A DNA stretch of 64,000 bases from Thamnaconus septentrionalis (lineage: Eukaryota > Chordata > Actinopteri > Tetraodontiformes > Monacanthidae): contig CM020505.1 of assembly GCA_009823395.1 (NCBI GenBank), forward strand, positions 1,650,129 to 1,714,128, written 5' to 3'. The notes beneath the pieces are model-generated. The model made no database searches, was not told the DNA's origin, and was given only the letters and a program-made list of their open reading frames with translations. Each line of letters begins with the position of its first letter. Position 1 is the first letter of the stretch. A program made the position numbers and the translations under genes. This document shows positions 21,761 to 33,120 of this stretch, one piece after another.

Positions 21761-24700
21761 ATGAACAACCACGACTCAGATGCGTACACCATCTCCCCGG
21801 AGATGCCAGCAATGTTTGATGGCATGAAGCTGGCAGCGGTGGCGACGGTGCTCTACGTCATCGTCCGCTGCTTGAACCTCAAGAGCCCCACAGCGCCGCC
21901 GGACCTCACCTACCAGGACACGGCACTCAACCGCTTCCTGCTCAAGTCCTGCCCTCAGCTGACCAAAGAGTGAGAGCTCAGTGTTGTGCCTGTCGCACGG
22001 ACATTACCGTGGAACTCCAGCTGAGGGGATGTTGATTGTCTGGTGCCGGGCCATCTGTTGTCAGGGTTTCTAAATGCGTGGCACGTCTTGTGCCGGAAAT
22101 GTCAGACTGGATCATCATCATCAGCAGTGCGGTGATGCCAGTAGCAAGAACAGCTTATACTTCTTGCCTTACAAATACAATTATCAGTTGCCTGGAGGCG
22201 GCCATATTTTAATGAACATCTTTTTTGGAGGCAACACAGTGGGGCAGTGGTTAGCGCTGCCGCCTCTTAGCAAGAAGGTTGTGGTTTCGATTCTGGGCCT
22301 GGGGCCGTTCTGTGTGGAGTGGCCCTGTGATGAACTGGCGACTTGTCCAGGGTGTCACCGTGCCTTCACCCAATGACACCTGGGAGAGGCTCCAGCAGAC
22401 CCCTGTGACGCTGAGTGCAGGACCAAGTGGTTATTGAAAATGGATGGATGGATCTTTTTTTTTTTTTTTTAACTTGTATGTCTATTTTCTTAAATATAGT
22501 TAGATTCTTTGATTTGGTATATGATAGTAGCGGAAAGTGAAGCGGGTGTACTGGAGTGAACAAACTTCCTGTTTACAAGATAACCACTGCTGTGTTCCTT
22601 ATCGATTACCTTATCTTGCGGTGTCGTAACACCCTGGAGTGACTGTAGGATGTTTCTCTGAGAGCATTTATCACAAATGTGCGCTTACATAACCAGCTGC
22701 CACGAATCCGTTGCCTTTAAACTTTGGTGTCAGTAAATCTTGCGGTCGCAGGAATGTTTACATATGTGTCTGCCTTGTTATAATTCCCTCCTGAGCTGCC
22801 ATAAGTTGGTTCATGCAAAATCCCATCCCTGTGAGTTCTCATAGTGACACCGGAGCGAAGTTGGAGTTTGGGGCCGGAGGGAGGGCGGGAGGGTTGTGGA
22901 GAAGTCACGTTTCATAATGACATCCTGTGGTGTTTCATAACAGAGATCAGTTACACTGAGGAGGCATGTTGTGAGGTGAACAGTCGTTTCTGTTTGGGGA
23001 CATGCACGCCAGGCGTTTGGTGAACAAACGAGAACGGCATGTGACTAATGGCTCATATCCTTCGTGTTGAGGTGACTTTATGACAGACATATCTTGCGTA
23101 AGTCCGTGCATTACCGACTTACGCTGTGACTGTTGTACCCACAGCACTGAGACAATGCAGCACTGGAGGTTGAAGGTCAGGTGTCGTTGTCAGTGCTCGT
23201 GAACTTGGCACTGCTACTCGCTGTGTGCACAGACAGCCAGAATCCATGAAGCGGTTGTGCTTTTTGCTCCATTTTCTTTTGTCATCTGTCGTATCCTCTC
23301 CAGATGGCCCACGCTTCGCTTCATTGTCAAGTCGCACACACACACACACACACACACACTTCCAGATTGGATGTTACACAATGGAAAAAAGGCACTCAAA
23401 TGTTAATTCAAGTGTCACTTTGCGCAACAAGAACTCTAAATTCTTCTGTGACAATAATGTTTCTTCCTGAATCTGAAGGTATTGGAAATGGGCCAAAAGC
23501 CTAAAAACATTTGCTCAGTAATGGCACCAGCTGCGTTTCCATTACAGTTTTTAGGAAAATAAAAAACATTTCCAAAATTTCGACAAAGTACAATTGCAAT
23601 TTGCAGGTGTTTCCATTGAGTGGTGTGAAGCGCATTAGCCGTAATTCTGGTAAACTCTCGACCAATCCAGGGGGTCAAAACCTTTCAGCGACATTAGAGA
23701 TGTATATTTGAACCTAAGGTGCGTCCATTACCAGTTTTTTTATTTCAATGTTTACGTTTTGCGCCATTCTAGGGCTAGTGGAAATGCAGCTAGTGGCTCT
23801 GATAAATAACAGACGTTTCCTTTTTTTTGACGTTAACATCACTTTTAAAACTTGATCGTTGTTTCCATGGAAATAAGACAGTGATTCATAACAATGCACA
23901 AGATAAGGCACAATATTTCAGAGGTGCGTTACGCAACAAAGACTCCTACTGCTGACTCCTACTGAGGTGTGTACAGAGAGCAGACCCTGCCTGGATGGTA
24001 AACATTGATGATGTGTTGCGGAGCCCGTCGAGAGCTGCAACGCAACTGTGACTGTATGCAATGAGGCGTTCACTTTTCTCTCTGGCGTAATTTAAATGCA
24101 TGCAAGTATCTCTGTTTAGAGCAGGGGTGGCCAAACTCTTTGACTCGTGGGCCAGAATGGGTTCTAAAATTTGAATGAGGGGCCGGAGCAGCAGCAGCAG
24201 ATGCATGGAGTGTTTTGCTGACCTACCTCATTGGAAGAAAAATTATATGATGGGATATGTAGAAAACGTGCTTTAATGTCAAAACAACAAAATCAGTGTC
24301 ATTGAAGCCGCGTAGTATTTAACTTTTTTTTTTTAATGACTGTTAAAACAATGAAAAAAACGGATGAATTACAGCTATTTCATAATTTACTTACTATTAA
24401 TATAATTTCTGGCTGGATTAAAAAGCTTCACAGGCTCCTGGTTTAAAGCAACACTATGTTGTTGTTGCTGTGTTGCTTGTGGTGTTGTTGTGCACGTGTT
24501 TCCAGAGGACCTTTGACAGACTGTGTGTTTTTCTTGTCATTTTCCAGGTACATTCCTCCCCTGCTTTGGGGAAAGAGTGGCCACCTGCAGACGGCGCTCT
24601 ACGGAAAACTGGGACGAGTGAGTTCGCCTCATCCCAGCGGAGTGAGGAAGTACTTGCCCATGCAGGATGGAGCCACTTCCACCTTTGACCTTTTCGAGCC

Positions 24701-27700
24701 AATCGGGGACCATCAAACAGGAGGTGATCCCTGTGCACTGCTCTGGCTTTTTGTCTTGACTAGCTGCGTTTCCATTGACCCTAGAATTGCGCAAGACCTC
24801 AAACTCCTCACCCCTGGATTAGTGAGAAAGCTCAAGTTTGCTATTTTCAAACCTGGTTTGTTGATTTTGATGCACCTGCATTGAAGTCATTCTTCTTCCT
24901 GGTACAACTTTTGCACTTTAATGTCCCTCACCTTTGCTTGGTACACAGGTGCATGCATATTTCAGTGACGCCTCTCTCAACCAGTTTCCTGTTTTAACAG
25001 ATGACATCACCATGGTGATATGCCCCGGCATTGGCAACCACAGTGAGAAGCACTACATTCGAACGTTTGTGGACTATGCCCAGAAGGACGGTTACCGCTG
25101 TGCTGTGCTCAACCATCTGGGAGCTCTTCCCAACATCGAGCTCACATCTCCGCGCATGTTTACCTATGGTGAGACCGGAGGGCACACGGGGTTGATACTT
25201 CCGCCTTGAGATGAAGCTTGTTGTGTGACAGTCTCTGGAATCTGCTCTTGTCTCAGTCAGTTGTCAGGTTTGATGGGAAGCTTGCAAACTGATAACGGTT
25301 GACAACAGCTAATAATAATATGTTCCTTAATGCAGTGTTGTACTACTGGAGATTGGTCTTGGTCTTCAGACCACTTTTTCAGGGACTCTGGATTTTTGAT
25401 CAAGACTGTTCAAGACTCGGCCAACACTGTAATGACACGATAATAACAGAAAAGAATCCAGCTGCTGCCGTTTACACTCTGTTAGTGACACCCAGAGTGA
25501 TACACCCCCTTATTTCTAGTTAATAATTTATTTTTTGTTTTTATGAAGCAAAGTTGTTTTTTTGAAAATGGTTCAAAAAAGTTGGCAAAGCAGCAAAATG
25601 TTTAATAAAATTCATAAAAGATACCTTGTTGAAAAGAGATGTTGATGTTCGATTTAGAAACAAACTTGATTTTAAAAAAAGATACTGGTCATTTATTTTT
25701 CTTGATGTATAAAGTCTTGGTCTTGTCTCGATCTCGATACTCTCTGGTCTTGATAATGTCTTGGTCTCGGTTGGTGTGGTCTTGACTACAGCTCTACCTT
25801 TATATACTAATATTCACATTACATGAGGTTTTTTGCCTCGATTTCCAAAGTTCCTGTTTGGGCTCCATTTCAAAGTCAAATCTTTGTTGAAGCCGCTGAA
25901 GTGCCTCTATTGGGCGTAGTATTGCGTTTCAGCCCCGGATTATGCAATGTTCTGAGTGAGACACATTTAACACTCTGAGTGAAAGACAAATTCACTGACA
26001 CTGCCGAGCAGACAAAGTCCACAGCGCCCTCACAGAGGGGCAAAGCACTGACTGTGAATGCCGAATGTCTCCTGCTTAGGTTGCACGTGGGAGTTTGCGG
26101 CCATGGTGGGCTACATCAAGCGCGCCTATCCCCAGACGCAGCTGATCGTGGTGGGCTTCAGTCTGGGCGGCAACATTGTTTGCAAGTTCCTGGGCGAAAA
26201 CATGATGAACCAGGAGCGAGTGCTGTGCTGCGTCAGCGTGTGCCAGGGCTACAGCGCTCTCAGGTGGGCTCCTCTCCTCTCCTCTCCTCTCCTCTCCTCT
26301 CTCTCTCAGTGAGAGTCTCTGTGTGCGTCCGTCGCTCTGCACTCACACTATTAAAGATGGATGAGGCGGCGCATTATGTGATTAGATTGCATGGTGACCA
26401 CACGGTGTGAGTAATTTATATACAGGTGTTGTTTTGTGTCACGCGGCATGCTTTCCAGCTGCTTTGTTTCAACAATGGAGAATAAACTTTTCTAATATGT
26501 TTTCACTCTGCACTGCGGTTTCCAGTGTTTTTCTACCCTGATTTACTTTCATTTTAAATACACAATCAAAAGTTTGGACACATCTGTTTCTTCTTTATTT
26601 CTGCTATTTTCTACACTGTAGATGCTTACTAAATACATCATATATCTGACCAAGATATGTGGATTAATGTGGCAAAAGAAATAAAAGTTGAATACCTAAA
26701 TATGTTATGATGCATGTATTCTAAATCATCTAAAATTTAAAACTTGTTTGAGTTATTTCACACTTTTTTTTCTTGAATCCATATTCCATATGTGTTCGTT
26801 CATAGTTTTGATGCCTTGAGTGACAATCTACAATGTAAACAGTCATGAAAATGAAAGAAAAACCATTAAATCAGAAGTATGTGTCCAAACTGTTCAACTT
26901 TTTGACTGCGAGTGTACGTTTGTCTAATGATTGGATGTTAAGTATGCCCTCTCCCCTTTTCTGCAATTTATTTTTAAGGTTTTTAAGATTTTTTTGAATC
27001 GTATTCCACCACAAATGGCAGTGGTTAAAAGCGGCTTTTTTTCTCTTATTTTTTTGTGTAAGACAGTGTAAAACATTGTCGGTCAGCCTGTGGCTCGCAG
27101 TGAGCTGGGCGTGAGCTCTGTTCCTGCTCTCTCCTCCAGCGCAGCTCTTTGTGCCATGGATTAACACGGGATGGTTGTATGTTGTTTGGAATGCAGACAC
27201 GTTGGACAAAGCTCACTTCCTGCGTTTTGTGTCATTATCCCTCAGGGCCCAGGAAACATTCCTGCAGTGGGACCATTTCAGACGCTTCTATAACTTCCTC
27301 ATGGCTGACAACATGAAGAAAATCATCCTGTCACACAGGTATCCGTCTGGCCCTGCTGACCACAGCTGTCTCTGCCTCATAGCTTAAACCCCATACACAC
27401 AACTCACCCTGCGTGTGCATGTGTGTGCGCCCTGGTAGCCCCCTGCAATAAGTGGTGCTAGAAAAAGATTGGATTGATGATTGGTTTCAGGAAGTGACAA
27501 TGTAATTAATTACCAGGAAATCCCCTTTGCAAACTGTGGCCCAACTGAAACGTTGTTTGCTTGCCCTCACTGATTTCTTTTTCTTTTCTTTTTTCTTTTT
27601 TTTTTGCATCACACAGGCACAGTCTATTTGGCAGAAACTCTGTGAAAACAATAGAAGCAGATCTGGGCCGGCTCTACACAGCCACATCTCTCATGCAGAT

Positions 27701-30700
27701 TGATGACAACATCATGAGGTTTGTGCAGGGCGTCCTGTCACTTGTACTTACCTTCACATCCGGAAATCATTTAAAGAGGCCCAACCCTGCTTTCTCTTGT
27801 CTTTCTTCAGGAAATTTCACGGCCACAACTCTCTCAAAGAGTACTACGAGAAGGAAAGCTGTGTACACTATATTCACAATGTAAGCAACCCGACGCCTTA
27901 TCATTTCTTTTCCCTCCTCTTGCGTATGTGTTCATTACGTGGCTTTTGGTTTTCCAGGTGAAGGTGCCACTCCTGCTGGTGAACACTGCAGATGATCCTC
28001 TGGTTCACGCCTCGCTGCTCGCCATCCCCCGCACACTAGCAGGTAACTCGGTGCATGTGCCATGACAACGGCTTCATTATAAACTGTATCAGTAACTTTT
28101 TCACAATACATTTAGCAACGTAAAATGCACCTCAAAGAGTCTAATGTTGAAGACCGGCCCTTATAATCTAAGTTTTATAATAGTTAGATGGATAGCTAGA
28201 TGAATACTTTATTGATCTCCAGGAGAAATATTTACAATACTTTCTTTTTCAAACATGAAAAAACATGAAATGAGACAGCAAATGAATTTTTTTCAAGGTG
28301 TGTCTAACAGGTTGGACACACCCAAGTATGTCCCTATTTTAAAGCAGTTCTACTTCAAAGCACCTAGTTTGTCTGTTTTTTTTAAAAAACAAAACAAAAA
28401 AACATATTTCATGGAATAGAAACAAAATTCTTCCTCCTTTCTTATTTTCATGTTAAACTAGTTTTTTTTTTAATCTTTACATTCAGGTACAAAAAAAGCA
28501 CATTGCACTATGTAATTCTTGACAGTTGACTTATTGCCCTCACTGCTTTGAATTATAATAGGTATGTAAGTGCTCCGAAAATAGTATTCTATACTTGGGT
28601 GTGTAGGGTGCAGCTCTCTGCATTGCTCTGTCGGGCCAAGCAGGCTTCAGCAGACACACTAGTTTCTTTACAACCAGTCCTCTGCAGTCTCAATAGCAAA
28701 CTGCTTTTGACACTGATGGGCTCATCCAGACTTGTCCAAACTAATTGCTGCAGTTGACACTTTTTCTTGTGTGGAAAGGCTGGAGTGGAGGAGGGTGCGG
28801 CACAAACTGGGTCTGCAAGTTAGTGAGTAATGACGGTGCCGCCTTAGAACAGCTGATGCTCCCACAAATAGCGCCTCCACATGTTAGACGTCGGTCTCGC
28901 AAGGAAGTTCCCTGGACTGGCACTTGATGAACAAAAAGAGGGGAACGAAGCACTGCCATATGATTGGCTTGATTAGGCTTTTCTTTTACTTTATGTTTCC
29001 TTGCCTTGGCTATTTTTAGACTTACTGAGCTCTGTGTGTGTCTGTGTGTGTGTGTGCGTGTGTGTGTGTGTTGACTGGCTGCTGAGAGCACTTACTGGAA
29101 AGAGGATCAGCGGCATTGAGCTTGGTTGGGACATGACACAGAGTGAGACATGTGACGAACCAGAAGTGCGTGCACTGTGTCACCACTGTAAGCAGATCAG
29201 CTTTTGATAGCAACAGTTGACCGACTTGTATGAAATTCAGATTAAATTCATAAATAACGCAGGCATGTAGATCTAACGCGTGGAAGCTGCGACTCCAAGC
29301 GAAAATGCTGCATGAGTTGCGTCAACTAGAATGCACTCATCAATAGCGTCTTATTAAAATAGTTTTTTGAAATGATGGAATGAACTCTAGATCAGGGGTG
29401 GCAAACTCGAATGCACATTTGGACTAAGTCACGGGCCAAAAAAAATCAGATGCCTCTTTTTTTATTTGCAGCTTTTTGATTTGAATTTCAACAGTAACCT
29501 TCTTCCATGGCCTAATAATGTATTTTAAAAAAAACATAAAAATTAACCAATTAAGTAATAATATAATACATCCTGTCCTTATTGACGTGCCCAAATACCA
29601 GCAGGGCATTCTGGGATTTGTAGTATTAGCGCTACATGTGCTGTATTATAGCGGCGGGCCAGCTCTAGTTGTGATTATTATTTGTTTTTTTTATTGCCTC
29701 ATGGGCCAAATATAATATCACTGCAGGCCAAATTTGGCTCTCGGGCCAGAGTTTGACGCCCATGCTCTAGATTATGAAGTCATGTTTTTGTTCAGGCCAC
29801 AGTTGGCGTCATTCGTTGTGTATTTGTGGGTCTGCGTTCAGCTTGAGCGCCTCTCACAACCTTTTCTGTTTGCACCTCTCGCTCTGTGTCCACTGAGGCT
29901 TTGGCTCCAGTGCACAAAAGAGTGCGCACGTCCCAGTGCAGCTCGGCTGGTGTCAGGAGGAGGGCACAGTTGTTAAATGGCCCCGGGCTCATAATCACCC
30001 TCTTGCAGCTCACCCACTGACCCAGATAGTGGACGTGCACAGTGACAGTTAGATGCAGGCCAATCCTCCTCACGAGACCACTGGCTGCCTCCTCACATCC
30101 GCTGCTCACTGCACACCTTCCACCATCATCCTGGTCATCAAAACCAGGCCAATCCATAAAAGTGGCCAGGATCTAAGATTTGAATAAGAAAGGGATTAAA
30201 AAAATGATTAAAAAAAGAAAAAAAAATGGAATTCTATTCTCAGTATTTCCAGTAGCCCAGATTATATATCCATCATATCAACACTCATATGAGAACTTTG
30301 TGAGATCAAAACTGTTCACGTTAGGCCTTGTTACCACTAGATGCTACTAAACCTTAAACGCCTATGGACAGTACAAATGCATGTATGTACGTGGTAACTG
30401 ATGAGTCAATCCGGTTGGGTAAATAATCTCTTTTAAAAGGATTATGAGGTTGAGGTTTTCTCATTTTTGAGGCTGTGGTGTGACTCATAAATCTGTGCTG
30501 TGCCACGCCCACTGGAGGTATTTCATTTTGATGAGCCGGCAACACTGTGGGGCAGATCCTCAAAGAAGGGCGCGCCGCGGTAGAATGCGGCGCGTTCTAC
30601 GGCGAGATTGCGGCTGCAACCTGCGCCACAGACGCGGGTATCCACAGAGGTTTTCGCGCTAATGACATGAAGGCGCAAACACGCCCGCAAATGCGGCACC

Positions 30701-31882
30701 TGAAACAGGTGCGAATGTTGCGGTCGTGAGTGCATGTGTTTGACAGCGAAGCTCTGCTAGGATAAACGCGCTCCTGTGCGCGCCTGGCATTACGCTGCCT
30801 CCTCCGTCTGACCAAGACTGCTGCCACAATGGAAAGAAAGTCAAGACGCAAGACGCGTTAGTCATTATATAAGCAAGACAATCACCAACACCTGAGTACC
30901 ATTTGTATTTTTCATAGCCGATCTAAAATACTGGCATATATACTGTAGTCTATGCCTATCTATATATAAGATTTGGGGAGCCATATATATATTTCAGGCT
31001 TTTCAGAGAGGAAAGTTTCACTCAGAAGACAGACAGACGCTGCGGCTGGTTTTGGCTGGCGGTGTTTCCGTCTGTCAAAGTGCGTGCGGACACGAGCGCA
31101 AACTCTTTCTGGATCTGCCGCTATTTGAATGAGGCATATTTGCATAGAAGGGTGTGTGTCCTTTTGCGCGTAATGACTCATTTAAATACAGTCAAATGAG
31201 TCTGGCGCAGCCCTGCAGCTACCTGCCCATTTTCACGTTTGCGTCCCCTCTGTGGATCGGAATCACCGTTTTTGGCGCCATTTACACGGATTTTCTGCCG
31301 CAAAAGCCGGGCAATGGCTTTGTGGATCTGATCTGGCTGTGTGTGTGTGTGTGTGTGTACAGTACACACTGCATATATGTAAAGTTGAAAGCCAGCATCT
31401 CCTCTCCCTTCTTTTGGCCATATTGTTGAAGGTGCGACTCTGCGGAGATGATTCGAGGAAGTGCATCATCGGCAGCGTTTTGATAACAGAAGGAGTTCCC
31501 ACTTCAGCACTCGCACTGGTGACCGGGTTATCTGGTTCGACCCCGAGAAACACACCCACGTTTATCTCCAACAGTCAGAAGCCCTCCTCTGCCGGGCCCT
31601 TACTTGGACTGCGCCGGTGCAGCTCGTCCTATCCGGTGCACGGCCCTAATTCATCCTCTTCGTTTCCCCCTCTTCTTCTCCAATCCTTCAGCGAAAAAGC
31701 CCAACGCCATCTTTGCGCTGACGCTGCACGGCGGCCACCTGGGCTTCTTCGAGGGGGCGGTGCTCTTCCCGCAGCCGCTCACCTGGATGGACAAAGTCAT
31801 CGTGGGCTACGCCAACGCCATGTGTCAGTACGAGAAGCAGAAACCGCCGTGCCAAAGGCCCTGCACCGAGGGCAAAGCTTGA
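21761..31882 (+). CDS. abhd2: Abhydrolase domain-containing protein 2 (9 coding exons)
   Basis: Coding exons are 21761-21969, 24548-24723, 25001-25168, 26080-26263, 27246-27338, 27617-27718, 27811-27880, 27958-28042 and 31692-31882. They give 425 residues, the length I recall for the human protein. A signal-anchor helix lies at about 22-38 (MKLAAVATVLYVIVRCL). The alpha/beta hydrolase core includes the nucleophile elbow GFSLGG with Ser212, the acid loop TADDPLVH (Asp346/347) and the histidine loop HGGHLGFFEG (375-384), so the catalytic triad is intact. In the known family ABHD2 is a progesterone-stimulated monoacylglycerol lipase of membranes, best studied in sperm. The last intron (28043-31691) is the largest and holds three repeat features. 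Teleosts have two paralogues; which one this is cannot be told here. Confidence 0.95.
22231..22455 (+). mobile_element. tRNA-like teleost SINE, internally deleted, abhd2 intron 1
   Basis: The copy begins at GGGCAGTGGTTAGCG with a box-B-like GGTTTCGATTC, jumps from the GTGTGGAGT segment straight to GGCCCTGTGATG, and ends in GGATGGATGGAT. About 130 bases of the middle part are missing relative to the copy at 58150. Confidence 0.75.
23335..23359 (+). repeat. CA dinucleotide array
   Basis: About twelve CA units in abhd2 intron 1. Confidence 0.9.
23526..23796. mobile_element. Non-autonomous terminal-inverted-repeat element, abhd2 intron 1
   Basis: The left end AGCTGCGTTTCCATTA is matched on the right by TAGTGGAAATGCAGCT in inverted orientation. 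No transposase frame lies between them. A solo end of the same family occurs at 24767. The superfamily was not determined. Confidence 0.6.
24122..24205 (+). mobile_element. hAT-like terminal fragment
   Basis: CAGGGGTGGCCAAACTC followed by CGTGGGCCAG resembles the left end of the hAT-like element at 29393. The matching right end was not found. Confidence 0.45.
24767..24890 (+). mobile_element. Solo end of the GCGTTTCCATT element family, abhd2 intron 2
   Basis: AGCTGCGTTTCCATTGACC repeats the left end of the 23526-23796 element, followed by TAGAATTGCGCAAG. No right end was detected. Confidence 0.45.
25333..25796 (-). mobile_element. Non-autonomous hAT-like element rich in GAGACCAAGAC motifs, copy 1
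   Basis: The ends CAGTGTTGTACTAC and GACTACAGCTCTA are imperfect inverted repeats. Flanking octamers CCTTAATG and CCTTTATA agree at 6 of 8 positions, as expected for an aged hAT target duplication. The internal part matches the 59958-60434 element in opposite orientation. There is no coding potential. Confidence 0.6.
26264..26310 (+). repeat. CTCCT low-complexity tract after abhd2 exon 4 donor
   Basis: Pyrimidine-rich CTCCT units start a few bases inside the intron. They do not disturb the AG|GTGGGC donor. Confidence 0.8.
26561..26914 (+). mobile_element. Tc1/mariner-like non-autonomous element, abhd2 intron 4
   Basis: The left end contains AATCAAAAGTTTGGACACA. The right end contains TGTGTCCAAACTG and TTTTTGACTGCGAGTGTA in inverted orientation, with a small insertion. 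TA dinucleotides flank it (26559-26560 and 26915-26916). No transposase frame remains. Confidence 0.7.
28190..28255. repeat. ACTTTATTGATC retroelement-tail fragment
   Basis: ATACTTTATTGATCTCCAGG is a motif common to teleost retroelement tails. A related fragment is at 44605-44700. Confidence 0.45.
29033..29071 (+). repeat. TG dinucleotide array (interrupted)
   Basis: Interrupted TG units in the last abhd2 intron. Confidence 0.85.
29393..29764 (+). mobile_element. hAT-type MITE with perfect 8-bp target duplication
   Basis: The element opens CAGGGGTGGCAAACTC and closes GAGTTTGACGCCCATG, imperfect inverted repeats of 16 bases. The octamer CTCTAGAT lies on both sides (29385-29392 and 29765-29772), an exact hAT-length target duplication. 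It is 372 bp with no coding capacity. A diverged relative lies in an rlbp1 intron (36513-36938). Confidence 0.82.
30389..30536 (-). repeat. 148-bp repeat, copy B (abhd2 last intron)
   Basis: Reverse-complement counterpart of 16715-16862, same length, with one difference seen by eye (C versus T near the CAGCTACC end). It lies directly against the CpG-rich block that starts near 30540. Confidence 0.85.
30540..31335. mobile_element. CpG-rich unclassified repeat-like block in abhd2 last intron
   Basis: About 0.8 kb, much richer in CG dinucleotides than the flanks. The left side has GGGGCAGATCCTCAAAG and the right side, read in reverse, CAGATCCACAAAG, which suggests inverted ends. Internal GCGC and GCAAATGCGG motifs recur. 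No transposase frame was seen. A non-autonomous DNA element is the best guess; an intronic CpG island is the alternative. Confidence 0.4.
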
Positions 31883-32341
31883 CTCCTCCGGCCCCCGACC
31901 ACCACCACCACCCCTGAGTGAGGAGAGACACCAACTTTGACTTTGCAACCCCCCTCCTCCACCACCCACTCTGTTCTTCTTTGCCTTCTCCTCTGGTTGC
32001 TCCTCCTCACTTCCTGTCCCCCATGCCTTCACCGCGGTTCTCCCTTGCGATCACCGTCACCTTACAAGCGTGCGGCCGAGCAACAACAACCACTCACTGC
32101 CTTTGTGCTCTCCTGCGTCGCCGGGGCTCTAATTAACGGGGGGGGGAAGAGCTTTTCTTTATTTCTTCCTCTCCTCCTTTGTCCTCTTTCCTTCTCCACA
32201 CGTCGACAGCGGGGGTAGCGCTGACTCAGTCCTGCGGTGAGGAGGTGAGTCAAGCTCGCGTTCGACGCAAAGCGAGGGGCACCGGGTGCAGAGCAGCGGC
32301 TCAGTACGAACCAGTGTTGTGTCCCGACTGGTTGCCCATTT

Positions 32342-32630
32342 AACTGGTTCCCCTGCCGAACAGCTGCAGATGTCAGCAGATTCCACACAAATTCACAAAT
32401 ATGCACCATGCAACACATTAGTGCCGGTTTTCAAGTCGCAGCCCACATTTACCACAGCAAATCCGCTTCTGTAAGTGAGCGCTACGCACTACTGTAGCGA
32501 CATTGAAAAAATGAAAATAAGGAAAATATGAATGAAACATGTTCATATGTTGTGCATGTTTGTGAATTTGTGTCGGATCTGCTGATGGCGGCACAGCACA
32601 TCAGCAAGTGTTCAGCAAGGAAACCAGTAG
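32342..32630. repeat. Long inverted repeat in the abhd2 3'UTR
   Basis: The arm at 32342-32417 is the imperfect reverse complement of 32548-32630. Shared blocks include CAGCAGATTCCACACAAATT (counterpart AATTTGTGTCGGATCTGCTG) and AACTGGTTCC (counterpart GGAAACCAGT). The loop is about 130 bases. It could be a remnant of a terminal-inverted-repeat element or a transcribed hairpin. Confidence 0.7.
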
Positions 32631-32661
<31 letters not shown>

Positions 32662-33078
32662 GCCTCCTGTCCTTCAGCCATTGGGCCCAGGCTACTGTCT
32701 GAACACTGTGTGCGCTTTCCGTTAGCCGTCATCAAGATTTTCGGGATTTTGTGGCAAACATGGCCTTCCTGGGTGTCTGTATTTTCTTTTTGTTTTTTTA
32801 AGTATTCGCGTTATTGTGGGATTTTTTTCCCCCCTTTTGTTTCCATCTCCCAATATTTTCATGGCACTTCCGGTGAAATGTGCTCATTTCCGACACAGCG
32901 GGGCAGAACCCACAGCACATTCCAGCCGACGCATTCAATCACTTTAAGCCGACGATGCGCTTTTGCGACGTTCCCTATCGTTTTTCCTCGTTTATTCGGA
33001 TTGCAGGTAGTGCAGGTTGCCCACCCCCGGAAGATGCACAGAGAGCAGTAGTGATCATGAATGGGACGCTCCCTGTGT

Positions 33079-33080
<2 letters not shown>

Positions 33081-33118
<38 letters not shown>
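33081..33118 (+). repeat. CT dinucleotide array
   Basis: Nineteen CT/TC units within the abhd2 3'UTR. Confidence 0.95.

Positions 33119-33120
<2 letters not shown>

Noticed and set aside
31252..31917. 221-codon plus-strand frame
   Set aside because: It reads the last abhd2 exon in the wrong frame; the correct frame continues the ABHD2 protein.
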